NCBI RefSeq assembly: GCF_052044135.1
Contig: NZ_JBQDYF010000011.1
Span: 61,649-125,648 of the forward strand
Direction: 5' to 3'
DNA: 64,000 nt
From: Salinisphaera sp052044135
GTDB taxonomy: Bacteria > Pseudomonadota > Gammaproteobacteria > Nevskiales > Salinisphaeraceae
The notes below the pieces were generated by a model. It ran no database searches. It had not been told where the DNA came from and saw nothing but the letters and a program-made list of their open reading frames with translations. Both the position numbers and the translations under genes were made by a program. This document shows, in pieces, positions 43,599 to 53,243 of this stretch. Every line of letters starts with the position of its first letter. The stretch's first letter is position 1.

Positions 43599-44432
43599 AT
43601 GAGTCATACCAAGACTATCCTGATCACCGGCGTCAGCAGCGGCTTCGGTCGCGCGCTGGCCGACGAAGCCCTGGCAGCCGGGCACCGCGTCATCGGTACC
43701 GTGCGGCGCCAGGACGACGCCCAAGCATTCGAGGCCCACGAATCGGGCCGCGCCCACGCACGCCGACTCGATCTGACCGACACCCCGGCGATACACGCCG
43801 TCGTTGAAGAAGTGAGCCGCGAGCTCGGGCCGATCGACGTGCTGGTCAACAACGCCGGCTACGGCCATGAAGGCATTCTCGAGGAATCCCCGACCGACGA
43901 GATGCGCCGACAGTTCGAGGTGAATGTCTTTGCCGCGGTGGAGATGATCCAGGCCGTGCTGCCGTCGTTTCGCGCCCGGCGCCGCGGCCACATCCTCAAT
44001 ATCACCTCGATGGGCGGCTATATCACCATGCCGGGCATCGCCTACTACTGCGGCAGCAAGTTCGCGCTTGAAGGCATTTCCGACACGCTGAGCCAGGAGC
44101 TGGCGCCGTTCAACATCCATGTTACCGCCGTCGCGCCCGGCTCGTTCCGAACCGACTGGGCCGGCCGGTCGATGCGCCGCTCGCCGCGAAGCATCGTCGA
44201 TTACGACACCCTATTCGACCCGGTCCGACAGGCGCGTAAAGACAAGAGCGGCCACCAGCTCGGCGACCCAGCCAAAGCCGCGCAGGCCATGCTCCGCGTC
44301 ATCGATACCGACGCCCCGCCGGCGCATCTGCTGCTCGGCAGCGATGCCCTGAAACTCGTGCGTGACCGCCTCGCCGACACGGCGCAGGCGATCGATGCGT
44401 GGGAGGCGGTGACGATCTCGACGGACGGCTGA
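43599..44432 (+). CDS. Short-chain dehydrogenase/reductase
   Basis: A 277-residue SDR of the classical type. The nucleotide-binding motif is ILITGVSSGFGRALADEALA, followed by VLVNNAGYGHEGILEES, the catalytic Ser in LNITSMGGYITM, and the catalytic Tyr/Lys in YYCGSKFALEGISDTLSQEL. GSFRTDWAGRSM is in the position of the PG motif. This subgroup acts on aldehydes, sugars or short alcohols. GGAG precedes the ATG. Probably controlled by the adjacent AraC regulator. Confidence 0.9.
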   Translation: MSHTKTILITGVSSGFGRALADEALAAGHRVIGTVRRQDDAQAFEAHESGRAHARRLDLTDTPAIHAVVEEVSRELGPIDVLVNNAGYGHEGILEESPTDEMRRQFEVNVFAAVEMIQAVLPSFRARRRGHILNITSMGGYITMPGIAYYCGSKFALEGISDTLSQELAPFNIHVTAVAPGSFRTDWAGRSMRRSPRSIVDYDTLFDPVRQARKDKSGHQLGDPAKAAQAMLRVIDTDAPPAHLLLGSDALKLVRDRLADTAQAIDAWEAVTISTDG

Positions 44433-44449
44433 GCGTTGGCGCGGCTCGG

Positions 44450-44471
44450 GTGCCGCCGTATGCGGCGGCAC
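44450..44471 (+). terminator. Hairpin downstream of the SDR gene
   Basis: GTGCCGCCG and CGGCGGCAC form a perfect 9-bp stem with loop TATG, 18 bp after the stop. It has no T-run, so termination may be partial. Confidence 0.5.
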
Positions 44472-45276
44472 CCTATAGTGCGGCATCGGAGGGGCATCGC
44501 TGCTCGCGACGGCCAAACGCGGCAGCCCAAGGCGCGACCACAATGGTTGCGCCGATCGAATTCTGTCATCGCACGACTCGATGCGTTCGCGCCAACGCGC
44601 TGCCGCTTTATGCCCGACGGTCGCTTGGCTTCGTCAGCGCCGCGCGGGACTACCGCGCTGATAGGCGGAACAAGACCTTGCTCCGTGATGCATCATCGAC
44701 GCGATATGGCCGGTCATCGGTCAGAGGCGCACCGGCTCTGGGCATGACGTGAGGCCCTGATCCCCGGGTTGACGCGCCGGTTACGCTCGGCGCATCGGCC
44801 CCCTGTTCGGATCGATCGCGCGATCGCAGCGGCGTTAAATGAGTTCTGCCCACGCCTGCGCCGCCGATTGGCCGCTCGCCGCGGGCGACCGAGCCGGCGA
44901 CATCGCTTGCCGACTGAAGACTTACGCGATAATCGGCGCGGCAACGGCGCCCGTCGCATGCGCATTCGGCTCGGTGGCGGCGTCGCCAGGAGATTCGGGA
45001 CCTGGCGCGAGTGTGCGACCCAACCCCCGCCCCTTCCTGTTTTGCCCGTGCGTATTCGCAGGTATTACGAATAACCCACGTGGCGCTCTGTTACCGTCAG
45101 CCGTCGATACGCGGCACGGGCCTTGCTTTAACCATTGCCGATGGAACTTCGTGTCGAACCCGAGCGAGGCTGCCAAGCTCAGGCGTTACCGCTAACCACC
45201 ACGGTGGCGGTACGCGATGTTATCCCTGAGCGTAAAATAAGCTTGCTGCGATCCGATTCGTCGATGGCCCCTCGTG

Positions 45277-45288
45277 GCCTCATGAGGC
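45277..45288. promoter_or_regulatory. 12-bp palindrome upstream of putA
   Basis: GCCTCATGAGGC is a perfect palindrome about 130 bp upstream of the putA ATG, inside the A/T-richer leader. It could be an operator site. PutA here lacks its own DNA-binding domain, so another regulator would be required. Confidence 0.35.
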
Positions 45289-45419
45289 TATTGGCGTATT
45301 CATGAATGCTTGGGTCGTGCTAAAGATAAAAAGGCACGCTTGCCGGGTTCGTCACGGGTAATAGCCTTTGTCGATCCCGCCGGTACGCTGGCGCGACGCC
45401 TAACCACGAGGGTAAAACC

Positions 45420-48400
45420 ATGAGAGCGCAACAGTCAGAGACACCCGAGCTCGTCGATAGCCGGCAGGCGATACGCGACTATTACCTCGCGGACGAACAC
45501 ACGGTGATTCACGAAATGATTGCGGCGGCTCAGTTGACGCCGGCCGAGCGTGAGGCCATTTCGGCCCGTGCGGCGGATCTGGTGCGCGGTGTGCGCAAGA
45601 ATGCGCAGCCCACCATCATGGAGAAGTTCCTGGCGGAGTATGGCCTGACCACCAAGGAAGGCGTTGCTTTGATGTGTCTCGCCGAGGCGCTGTTGCGGGT
45701 GCCGGACAGCACCACAATCAATGATCTGATCGAGGACAAGATCAGCTCCGGCGCCTGGAGCACGCACCGTGGCAAGGCGTCGTCTTCGCTGATCAATACC
45801 GCGACCGTTGCGTTGCTGATGACCAGCAACCTGCTCAAGGACGCCGAACACAACAGCGTAGGCGATACGCTTCGCAGGCTGGTCAAGCGCTTCGGCGAGC
45901 CGGTGATCCGCACCGTCGCAGGCCAGGCGATGAAAGAGATGGGGCGCCAGTTCGTCCTGGGCCGGGACATCCATGAGGCACAGCGCGAAGCGAAGGAGTA
46001 CATGGCCAGGGGCTATACCTACTCCTACGACATGCTGGGCGAAGCGGCGCGCACCGACGACGACGCCAAACACTATTTCGAGTCCTATTCCAACGCGATC
46101 GACAGCATTGCCAAAGCCTGTAAAGGCGATGTGCGCAAGAATCCGGGCATTTCGGTCAAGCTGTCCGCCCTGCTCGCCCGCTACGAATACGGTAACAAAC
46201 AACGGGTGATGAACGAGCTTCTGCCCCGCGCCCGCGAGCTGGTGAAAAAAGCGGCGGCGGTCAATATGGGATTCAACATCGACGCCGAGGAACAAGACCG
46301 GCTCGACCTGTCTCTCGATGTGATCGAAGCCATCGTGTCGGATCCCGAACTCGACGGTTGGGACGGTTTCGGCGTCGTGGTTCAGGCCTACGGCAAGCGC
46401 TCCGCCTTCGTCCTCGACTGGCTTTATGCCCTGGCGCAAAAAAACGATCGGCGCTTCATGGTGCGCCTGGTCAAGGGGGCCTACTGGGATGCGGAAATCA
46501 AGCGCGCTCAGATCATGGGGCTGAACGGTTTTCCGGTATTCACGCGCAAGGCCTGCAGTGATGTGTCGTTCCTGTCGTGCGCGACCAAGCTGCTGAACAT
46601 GACCGACCGCATCTACCCCCAGTTCGCCACCCACAATGCCCATTCGGTGTCGTCGATTCTCGAGTTGGCCAAGCGCAAGGGTGTGGATAACTACGAGTTC
46701 CAGCGCCTGCACGGCATGGGCGAATCCCTGCACGACGAGGTGCTGAAAATCAGTGGCGTACCGTGTCGGATTTATGCGCCGGTCGGCCCGCACAAGCACT
46801 TGCTGGCATACCTGGTGCGTCGCCTGCTGGAAAACGGGGCCAACAGCTCATTCGTCAACCAGATTGTCGATAAAAGTATTACGCCGGAAGAGATCGCCAA
46901 GGATCCGGTCGATGCCGTCAAGGCGATGGGAAACAACATTTCCAGCAAGGCGATTGTTCACCCGTTCAAGCTGTTCGGGGCCCAGCGCCGCAATTCCAGG
47001 GGTTGGGATATCACCGACCCGGTCACGGTTAAAGAGATCGATGCCGGGCGCGATGCCTATCGCGACCACCGCTGGCGCGGCGGCCCGATCATTGCGGGTG
47101 AGGTATCGGGAACCGAGGTCGAGACCGTGCGCAACCCGGCGAATCCGGAGGACACGGTGGGCCATGTCACGCAGGCCTCCGAGGCCGACGTAAATACCGC
47201 GATTGCCGCGGCCCAGAAAGGTTTCAAAGCCTGGTCTGCACGCCCCGCCGAGGAGCGGGCGCAGTGCCTGCGCAAAGTCGCGGACCTGTACGAGGCCAAC
47301 GCCCACGAGCTTTTCGCGCTGGCGACCCGGGAGGCCGGCAAATCCCTGCTGGACGGCATTGCCGAGATCCGCGAGGCCGTGGATTTCGCCCTGTACTATG
47401 CCAATGAAGGTGTGCGCTACCAGGACAGCGGTCACGCGCGCGGCGTCATGGTGTGTATTTCCCCATGGAATTTCCCGCTGGCCATCTTCACCGGCCAGAT
47501 CATGGCCAATCTGGTGGCCGGTAATGCGGTTCTGGCCAAGCCGGCCGAACAGACCTCGCTACTGGCCGCGCGCGCGGTGGCGTTGATGCACGAGGCCGGC
47601 ATTCCCGAAGACGTGATTCAACTGTTGCCGGGCAGCGGTGCCACCGTGGGCGGGGCGCTGACATCCGACGCCCGCGTCTCCGGGGTCTGCTTTACGGGGT
47701 CCACGGCAACGGCGCAGCGAATCAACAAGGTGATGGCCGAAAACCTGGCGCCGGACGCCCCGCTGGTGGCGGAAACCGGCGGGCTGAACGCCATGATTGT
47801 CGATTCGACCGCCCTCCCCGAACAGGTCGTCCGCGATGTGCTGGCCTCCTCCTTCCAGAGCGCGGGGCAGCGTTGTTCCGCGCTTCGTATGCTGTATGTG
47901 CAGAAAGACATTGCGGATAACCTGCTGGAAATGCTCTACGGCGCGATGGATGAGCTGGGTATCGGCGATCCCTGGCTGTTGTCGACCGATGTCGGCCCGG
48001 TGATCGACGATGCTGCGCGCAAGAAAATCGCCGATCACTGCGCCAACTTCGAGGCCAAGGGCAAGTTGCTCAAGAAAGTACCGGCCCCCGGAAACGGGAC
48101 GTTTGTGTCGCCGGCCGTAATCAAGGTCAGCGGCATCGAGGAACTCGAAGAGGAAGTGTTCGGGCCGGTACTGCATGTGGCCACGTTTGCCGCCAAGGAT
48201 ATCGATAAGGTCGTGGATGCGGTCAATGCGAAGGGCTATGGCCTGACGTTCGGCATCCATACGCGCGTGGACCGCCGTGTCGAGCGTATTTCAAGCCGCA
48301 TCAAGGTCGGCAACGTCTACGTCAACCGCAATCAGATCGGGGCGATCGTCGGCTCCCAGCCGTTCGGCGGCGAAGGCCTGTCGGGCACCGGGCCGAAAGC

Positions 48401-49049
48401 GGGTGGGCCACAATACGTCCGCCGCTTCATGCAGGGCGAGACGACCGAGGTGGCGGCCGATGCCGGCGGTAAAAAGATCGAGGCGAAGGAACTGCAAGGC
48501 CTGATCGACAAGCTCGATTCGCTTACGGCGCCAAAGCCGGAGGCGCGTATCGAGGCATTGACGCCGATCTTTGGCGATGTGCCGGCGCCGCTGGATGCCC
48601 AGGATGAACAGATGCCCGGTCCGACCGGTGAACTCAATCGTCTGTCGCATCACGCCCGCGGCGTTGTGTTGTGTCTCGGTCCGGATCGGGACACCGCACT
48701 CGAACAGGCGGCCACGGCATTGTCACAGGGCAACAAGGTAGCCGTGATCGCTCCGGGCTTGGACGAACAGGTTGCCAGGGCGGCGAAAGCCGGTCTGCCG
48801 ATCGTCGGCATGGCCGGACAGCTGGCGCCCGAGGCGCTGGTCGATGCGCGCGGTTTTCAGGCGGTCGTGAGCTGCGCCCAGAGCCCGGTGCTGCGCGAAT
48901 ACCGCGTTGCGCTCGCCAGGCGCGATGGTGCATTGCTGCCGTTGATCACGGAACATACCCTGGACCAGCGGTTCGTCATCGAGCGTCATTTATGTGTGGA
49001 CACGACGGCCGCCGGCGGTAATGCCAGCCTGATTGCCGCGTCCGAATAA
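45420..49049 (+). CDS. putA: Bifunctional proline dehydrogenase / L-glutamate gamma-semialdehyde dehydrogenase
   Basis: PutA oxidises proline to glutamate in two steps. The 1209-residue protein begins with an alpha domain, then the proline dehydrogenase barrel (about residues 130-470: YSYDMLGEAARTDDDAKHYF, ISVKLSALLARYEYG, VRLVKGAYWDAEIKRAQIMG, FATHNAHSVSSILELA, ENGANSSFVNQIVDKS). The aldehyde dehydrogenase domain (about 530-1010) has SPWNFPLAIFTGQIMANLVA, ETGGLNAMIVDST and catalytic Cys819 in FQSAGQRCSALRM. A C-terminal ALDH-like extension closes the channel. There is no N-terminal ribbon-helix-helix domain, so this is not a self-repressing trifunctional PutA. Confidence 0.96.
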   Translation: MRAQQSETPELVDSRQAIRDYYLADEHTVIHEMIAAAQLTPAEREAISARAADLVRGVRKNAQPTIMEKFLAEYGLTTKEGVALMCLAEALLRVPDSTTINDLIEDKISSGAWSTHRGKASSSLINTATVALLMTSNLLKDAEHNSVGDTLRRLVKRFGEPVIRTVAGQAMKEMGRQFVLGRDIHEAQREAKEYMARGYTYSYDMLGEAARTDDDAKHYFESYSNAIDSIAKACKGDVRKNPGISVKLSALLARYEYGNKQRVMNELLPRARELVKKAAAVNMGFNIDAEEQDRLDLSLDVIEAIVSDPELDGWDGFGVVVQAYGKRSAFVLDWLYALAQKNDRRFMVRLVKGAYWDAEIKRAQIMGLNGFPVFTRKACSDVSFLSCATKLLNMTDRIYPQFATHNAHSVSSILELAKRKGVDNYEFQRLHGMGESLHDEVLKISGVPCRIYAPVGPHKHLLAYLVRRLLENGANSSFVNQIVDKSITPEEIAKDPVDAVKAMGNNISSKAIVHPFKLFGAQRRNSRGWDITDPVTVKEIDAGRDAYRDHRWRGGPIIAGEVSGTEVETVRNPANPEDTVGHVTQASEADVNTAIAAAQKGFKAWSARPAEERAQCLRKVADLYEANAHELFALATREAGKSLLDGIAEIREAVDFALYYANEGVRYQDSGHARGVMVCISPWNFPLAIFTGQIMANLVAGNAVLAKPAEQTSLLAARAVALMHEAGIPEDVIQLLPGSGATVGGALTSDARVSGVCFTGSTATAQRINKVMAENLAPDAPLVAETGGLNAMIVDSTALPEQVVRDVLASSFQSAGQRCSALRMLYVQKDIADNLLEMLYGAMDELGIGDPWLLSTDVGPVIDDAARKKIADHCANFEAKGKLLKKVPAPGNGTFVSPAVIKVSGIEELEEEVFGPVLHVATFAAKDIDKVVDAVNAKGYGLTFGIHTRVDRRVERISSRIKVGNVYVNRNQIGAIVGSQPFGGEGLSGTGPKAGGPQYVRRFMQGETTEVAADAGGKKIEAKELQGLIDKLDSLTAPKPEARIEALTPIFGDVPAPLDAQDEQMPGPTGELNRLSHHARGVVLCLGPDRDTALEQAATALSQGNKVAVIAPGLDEQVARAAKAGLPIVGMAGQLAPEALVDARGFQAVVSCAQSPVLREYRVALARRDGALLPLITEHTLDQRFVIERHLCVDTTAAGGNASLIAASE

Positions 49050-49241
49050 GGATCGGGGGGTGTCAGCCGAGACGGATACCGGCCACGCCGTCCGGCGCGC
49101 GCGGTTCGGGATCGATCGCCCGGTTTTCACGTCTGCCGTGGGCGTTCGGCTGGTTGCCGTCGCCCGGGTCAATTCCCGGAACTCAAGGGTGCGCGCCCGT
49201 CCGGTCTGCCGGAACCACTGCGAATCAAATACGGTAGCGTC

Positions 49242-52025
49242 ATGACAACAACGACTCGAACCGAAGCGCCGCACACCGCGCTGGGCTTCTATCACAAGAT
49301 TTCGCATCTGCGTTCCGATACCTGGAACGCGTTGACACATGATCTGGCCGATGTCTTGCGCTCGGACAAGCCGCGTCAGACCCGCAGGCTGGTCAAGGCG
49401 ATCGGCATCAAGCTGACGCGGCTCGAGATTATCGAGGATTATCACGCCTTTCCTTCCAGCGAAGACTTTCGCCATCTGTGGTCGCTGTTCAACCAGCGGC
49501 AATACGCCCAGCTCGACAAGGTGGTCAACCGTCTTGTGCGCGCACTGGTCAGCGAGTCGTATCGGCGCCGGCCGATCGACCTGAGCGATACCGACGCCGA
49601 GGATATCGAGAACCACGACGCCCTGGCCCGCTTCCGGCGCGGCCACCCCGGGTTCAACTCCTCGGCCCAGCCCTACTTCGAAGTGCTGCTTGTCGACAAT
49701 CTGTCGGCCGATGAGGACGAGGTGGTGCGCGACGCCTTCTACCGCATGCGCCGTGAAGAAGATCGGTTTGTCTATGACGTGGTCACGGTACGCAGCTTCG
49801 AGGATGCGCTGATCGCCGTATTGATCAACCCCAATATCCAAGCGTGCCTGATCCGCTACGAGTTTCCCTACAAGTCGAAATACAACCTCAGCGCCATTCG
49901 GCGGACGCTGGAAGGCCTGTCGGAAATGGATCTGGAAAACCAGCCGGCTTCCGAGCGGAGCATCCAGCTGGGCGCCATGATCCACCAGCTGCGTCCGGAA
50001 ATCGATCAGTTCCTGGTGACCAATGGCGAAGTGGAGTCCACCGCCAGCCGCGATATCGATTACTTCACCCGTATCTTCTATCGCGAAACCGACTACATCG
50101 AGCAGCACCACACCATCCTGCGGGCAATCGACAACCGCTATCGCACGCCATTCTTCGACGCCCTGCGGGAATACAGCCGCAAGCCCACCGGCGTTTTTCA
50201 TGCCATGCCCATCTCGCGGGGCAAGTCGATCACCCGGTCCCACTGGGCCGGCCAGATGATCGACTTCTACGGCATCAACATCTTTCTGGCGGAAACATCG
50301 GCGACCTCGGGCGGGCTCGACTCACTGCTGCAACCCTACGGGCCGATCAAGCGCGCGCAGGAATACGCCGCCCGCGCGTTCGGCTCGCGCGAGAGCTTCT
50401 TCGTCACCAACGGCACCTCCACGGCAAACAAGATCGTGGTGCAGGCGCTGGTCAAGCCCGGCGATGTCGTACTGGTGGACCGCGACTGCCACAAGTCGCA
50501 TCACTATGGCCTGGTACTGACCGGCGCCTACGCGAGCTATCTGGATTCCTATCCGCTCGACGATTACTCGATGTACGGTGCCGTCCCGCTGAAGACGATC
50601 AAGAAGACGCTGCTGGAATACAAGCGCGCGGGCCGGCTCGACCAGGTCAAGATGCTGTTGCTGACCAACTGCACCTTCGATGGCATCGTTTACGACACGC
50701 GGCGGGTGATGGAAGAGTGTCTGGCTATCAAGCCCGACCTCATGTTCCTCTGGGACGAAGCGTGGTTTGCCTTTGCCACATTCAACCCGACCTATCGCCC
50801 CCGCACGGCGATGAACGCCGCCGGCACCCTGCGCGATCGTTATCGCAGCACCGCCTATCGCCGGGAATATGCCGCCTGGAAAGCACGCTTCGACGCGCTC
50901 GACCCGGACGATGACGCAACCTGGCTCGAGCAGCGTCTGCGACCGGATCCGGATCAGGTGCGCATTCGGGTCTATGCAACCCACTCCACCCACAAGACGC
51001 TGACCTCACTGCGTCAGGGTTCGATGATCCATATCTACGATCAGGACTTTCGCCAGAAGGTGGAGTCCACCTTCCACGAAGCCTACATGACGCATACGTC
51101 GACCTCGCCGAACTACCAGATTCTGGCGTCGCTTGACGTGGGACGCATGCAGGCCGAGATGGAAGGCTTCGAACTGGTCAATTCGCAGATCGAAACGGCA
51201 CTGTCGCTACGCGAGCAACTGTACAGCCATCCCCTGCTCAAGAAGTATTTCGAGGTCCTCAAGAACGGCGACATGATCCCGCCCGAATATCGCCAGTCGG
51301 GCGTGCACACCTTCTACGACCGCCATCGGGGCTGGCATCAGATGGAGGAGGCCTGGGCACAGGACGAGTTCGTGGTCGACCCGACCCGGGTGACCATCGC
51401 GATCGGCAATACCGGGGTCGACGGCGACCAGTTCCGGACCGACTACCTGATGAACCAGTTCGGCATCCAGATCAACAAGACCTCGCGCAATACCGTGCTG
51501 TTCATGACCAACATCGGGACTTCGCGCAGCTCGATCGCCTACCTGATCGATGTCCTCATCCGGCTGGCCAAGGATTTCGAGCGCCGCTGGGAAGACAGTG
51601 GCCGCAGCGAACGCAAGGTGATCGAGCACCGGATCCACTCATTGACCCGCGAACTGCCGCCTTTGCCCGATTTCAGTCGTTTTCACGACGCGTTCCGGCC
51701 CTGGCCCGACAGCACGACGCCCGAGGGGGATATCCGGCGTGCGTATTTCCTGAGCTACGACGACAACAATACCGATTATCTGCGCTTCGACAACGGTGCC
51801 CTGCAGCGCGAGTTGCAGGACGGCCGCGAAGTCGTTTCGGCCAGTTTCGTCATCCCCTATCCGCCGGGTTTTCCGGTACTCGTGCCAGGCCAGGTGATCA
51901 GCCAGGAAATCATCGATTTCCTCACCGCGCTGGATGTCAAGGAAGTGCACGGCTACCGGCCCGAACTGGGCCTGCTGATCTTCAACGAGCAGGCGCTCGC
52001 GCGCGCCGCGGAGCATCCGGCATGA
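49242..52025 (+). CDS. Orn/Lys/Arg decarboxylase-family PLP enzyme (927 aa)
   Basis: A PLP-dependent decarboxylase of fold type I, longer than AdiA/LdcC (about 715-755). The first ~270 residues are an N-terminal extension plus a wing-like receiver domain (YFEVLLVDNLSADEDEVVRD). The core has HAMPISRGKSITRSHWAGQM, FFVTNGTSTANKIVVQALVK, VLVDRDCHKSHHYGL, LLTNCTFDGIVYD, MFLWDEAWFAFATFNPTYRP and the PLP-binding Lys585 in YATHSTHKTLTSLRQGSMIH. The C-terminal domain is IPYPPGFPVLVPGQ. The substrate is probably arginine, lysine or ornithine, but the specificity cannot be read. It heads the four-gene set that follows. Confidence 0.88.
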   Translation: MTTTTRTEAPHTALGFYHKISHLRSDTWNALTHDLADVLRSDKPRQTRRLVKAIGIKLTRLEIIEDYHAFPSSEDFRHLWSLFNQRQYAQLDKVVNRLVRALVSESYRRRPIDLSDTDAEDIENHDALARFRRGHPGFNSSAQPYFEVLLVDNLSADEDEVVRDAFYRMRREEDRFVYDVVTVRSFEDALIAVLINPNIQACLIRYEFPYKSKYNLSAIRRTLEGLSEMDLENQPASERSIQLGAMIHQLRPEIDQFLVTNGEVESTASRDIDYFTRIFYRETDYIEQHHTILRAIDNRYRTPFFDALREYSRKPTGVFHAMPISRGKSITRSHWAGQMIDFYGINIFLAETSATSGGLDSLLQPYGPIKRAQEYAARAFGSRESFFVTNGTSTANKIVVQALVKPGDVVLVDRDCHKSHHYGLVLTGAYASYLDSYPLDDYSMYGAVPLKTIKKTLLEYKRAGRLDQVKMLLLTNCTFDGIVYDTRRVMEECLAIKPDLMFLWDEAWFAFATFNPTYRPRTAMNAAGTLRDRYRSTAYRREYAAWKARFDALDPDDDATWLEQRLRPDPDQVRIRVYATHSTHKTLTSLRQGSMIHIYDQDFRQKVESTFHEAYMTHTSTSPNYQILASLDVGRMQAEMEGFELVNSQIETALSLREQLYSHPLLKKYFEVLKNGDMIPPEYRQSGVHTFYDRHRGWHQMEEAWAQDEFVVDPTRVTIAIGNTGVDGDQFRTDYLMNQFGIQINKTSRNTVLFMTNIGTSRSSIAYLIDVLIRLAKDFERRWEDSGRSERKVIEHRIHSLTRELPPLPDFSRFHDAFRPWPDSTTPEGDIRRAYFLSYDDNNTDYLRFDNGALQRELQDGREVVSASFVIPYPPGFPVLVPGQVISQEIIDFLTALDVKEVHGYRPELGLLIFNEQALARAAEHPA

Positions 52026-52106
52026 GAAGACCACAGACGATCCGGTTTCGAGGCGCACCGGCATCGGTCTGCGCTGCGACAGGCGCGCGACGCTCGGCGT
52101 GCTGGC

Positions 52107-52128
52107 CCGGCGAAACTATTTTCGCCGG
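52107..52128 (+). other. Hairpin in the gap after the decarboxylase gene
   Basis: CCGGCGAAA and TTTCGCCGG form a perfect 9-bp stem with a CTAT(T)-type loop in the 253-bp gap before the nitrilase gene. It lacks a T-run. It may be a transcript-processing site, an attenuator or a stability element. Confidence 0.4.
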
Positions 52129-52278
52129 CCCGGGAGTGCCGTGTCGGGCGATGTTTGCAGTACTTCGGGCCCTCGGCACACGCGTCGGTCGCGTGATCGC
52201 GGCGCCGATCCGGGACGTGACCCACACTCTTGGTTTACCCTTCAGATTATCAACCGAACTTTTTAAAAGAAGAGGCAT

Positions 52279-53229
52279 ATGACGCCATTCGCCATTGCAG
52301 GCATTCAGATGTACGTCTCGGCAACGCAGAGCAACGTCGAGGGCATGAAAAATCGCATCGACGCGCTCATGGCGGTTTATCCGTGGGTGCAGATGGTGAC
52401 GTTCAGCGAGCTTGCCGCCTGCGGCCCGCTGCCGTCGAAAGCGCAGGCCCTGCCCGGCTCGGCGGAAACCGCGCTGGCCGAAGCCGCCGCCAAGCACCAG
52501 ATCTGGCTGGTGACCGGCTCGATGTTCGAACGGGCCGACGACGGCCTCATCTACAACACGGCGTCAGTCATCGACCCGACCGGCCATGTCGTCGGTCGCT
52601 ACCGAAAGATGTTCGTGTTCGAGCCCTACGAACAGGGCATCACGCCGGGCAACGAGTTCTTCGTATTCGACGTGCCCGAGGTGGGCCGCTTCGGCATGAC
52701 GATCTGCTACGACACCTGGTTTCCGGAAGTCACCCGGACACTGGTCAGCATGGGGGCCGAGGTGATTCTGCGTCCGACGTTGACCTCATCCATCGACCGC
52801 GATGTGGAACTTTCGATCACGCGTGCCAACGCCGCGGTCAATCAGTGTTACCTGTTCGATATCAACGGTCTCGGCGCCGGTGGCTACGGCCGCTCCATCG
52901 TATGCAGCCCGCACGGCCAGGTGCTTCATCAGGCCGGCAGCAGTGAGGAATTCATCCCGCTGGAAATCGACTTCGATACCGTACGCCGATCGCGCGAACG
53001 AGGTTTGCTGAGTCTTGGGCAACCCTTGAAGAGTTTTCGGGACAAACCGGTCGAATTCGCGATTTATCAGGCGGGCGCCCAATCGCCCTATCTCGACTCA
53101 CTGGGGCCACTGAAAAAGCCTGAGCGCATATGTATCAATGCCGGTTCAGAAGCATCCGATGGCGCGTCATCAGGCGCCTACTCCAGCGTCGTATCCGACA
53201 CCGATACGCCGCCGAACGACAATCCATAA
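52279..53229 (+). CDS. Carbon-nitrogen hydrolase (nitrilase superfamily)
   Basis: A 316-residue amidohydrolase of the nitrilase superfamily with an intact catalytic triad: Glu44 in VTFSELAACGP, Lys110 in GRYRKMFVFEPYE and Cys143 in FGMTICYDTWFPE. The C-terminus extends into a Ser/Asp-rich tail. Such enzymes hydrolyse amides, carbamoyl amines or nitriles. AGAAGAGG precedes the ATG. It lies in the same orientation between the decarboxylase and the ATP-grasp ligase, suggesting an amine/amide pathway; the actual substrate is unknown. Confidence 0.88.
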   Translation: MTPFAIAGIQMYVSATQSNVEGMKNRIDALMAVYPWVQMVTFSELAACGPLPSKAQALPGSAETALAEAAAKHQIWLVTGSMFERADDGLIYNTASVIDPTGHVVGRYRKMFVFEPYEQGITPGNEFFVFDVPEVGRFGMTICYDTWFPEVTRTLVSMGAEVILRPTLTSSIDRDVELSITRANAAVNQCYLFDINGLGAGGYGRSIVCSPHGQVLHQAGSSEEFIPLEIDFDTVRRSRERGLLSLGQPLKSFRDKPVEFAIYQAGAQSPYLDSLGPLKKPERICINAGSEASDGASSGAYSSVVSDTDTPPNDNP

Positions 53230-53243
53230 CCAGGGAGACAGCC

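Larger units (their letters stand above)
44433..45419. other. Gene-poor interval of almost 1 kb before putA
   Basis: No frame here has a ribosome site plus recognisable family features; those at 44399-44752 and 44839-45195 look like chance frames. The last 200 bp are A/T-richer than the surroundings and contain a 12-bp palindrome (45277-45288). It probably holds the putA promoter and leader. The remainder may be a decayed gene or an unrecognised RNA, but I see no terminator with a T-run. Confidence 0.5.

Noticed and set aside
44839..45195. A 118-codon frame upstream of putA
   Set aside because: It has no ribosome site, atypical composition and no family resemblance.
49033..49245. A 70-codon frame between putA and the decarboxylase gene
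   Set aside because: It overlaps the end of putA and the decarboxylase start, is Arg/Val-rich, and has no ribosome site.
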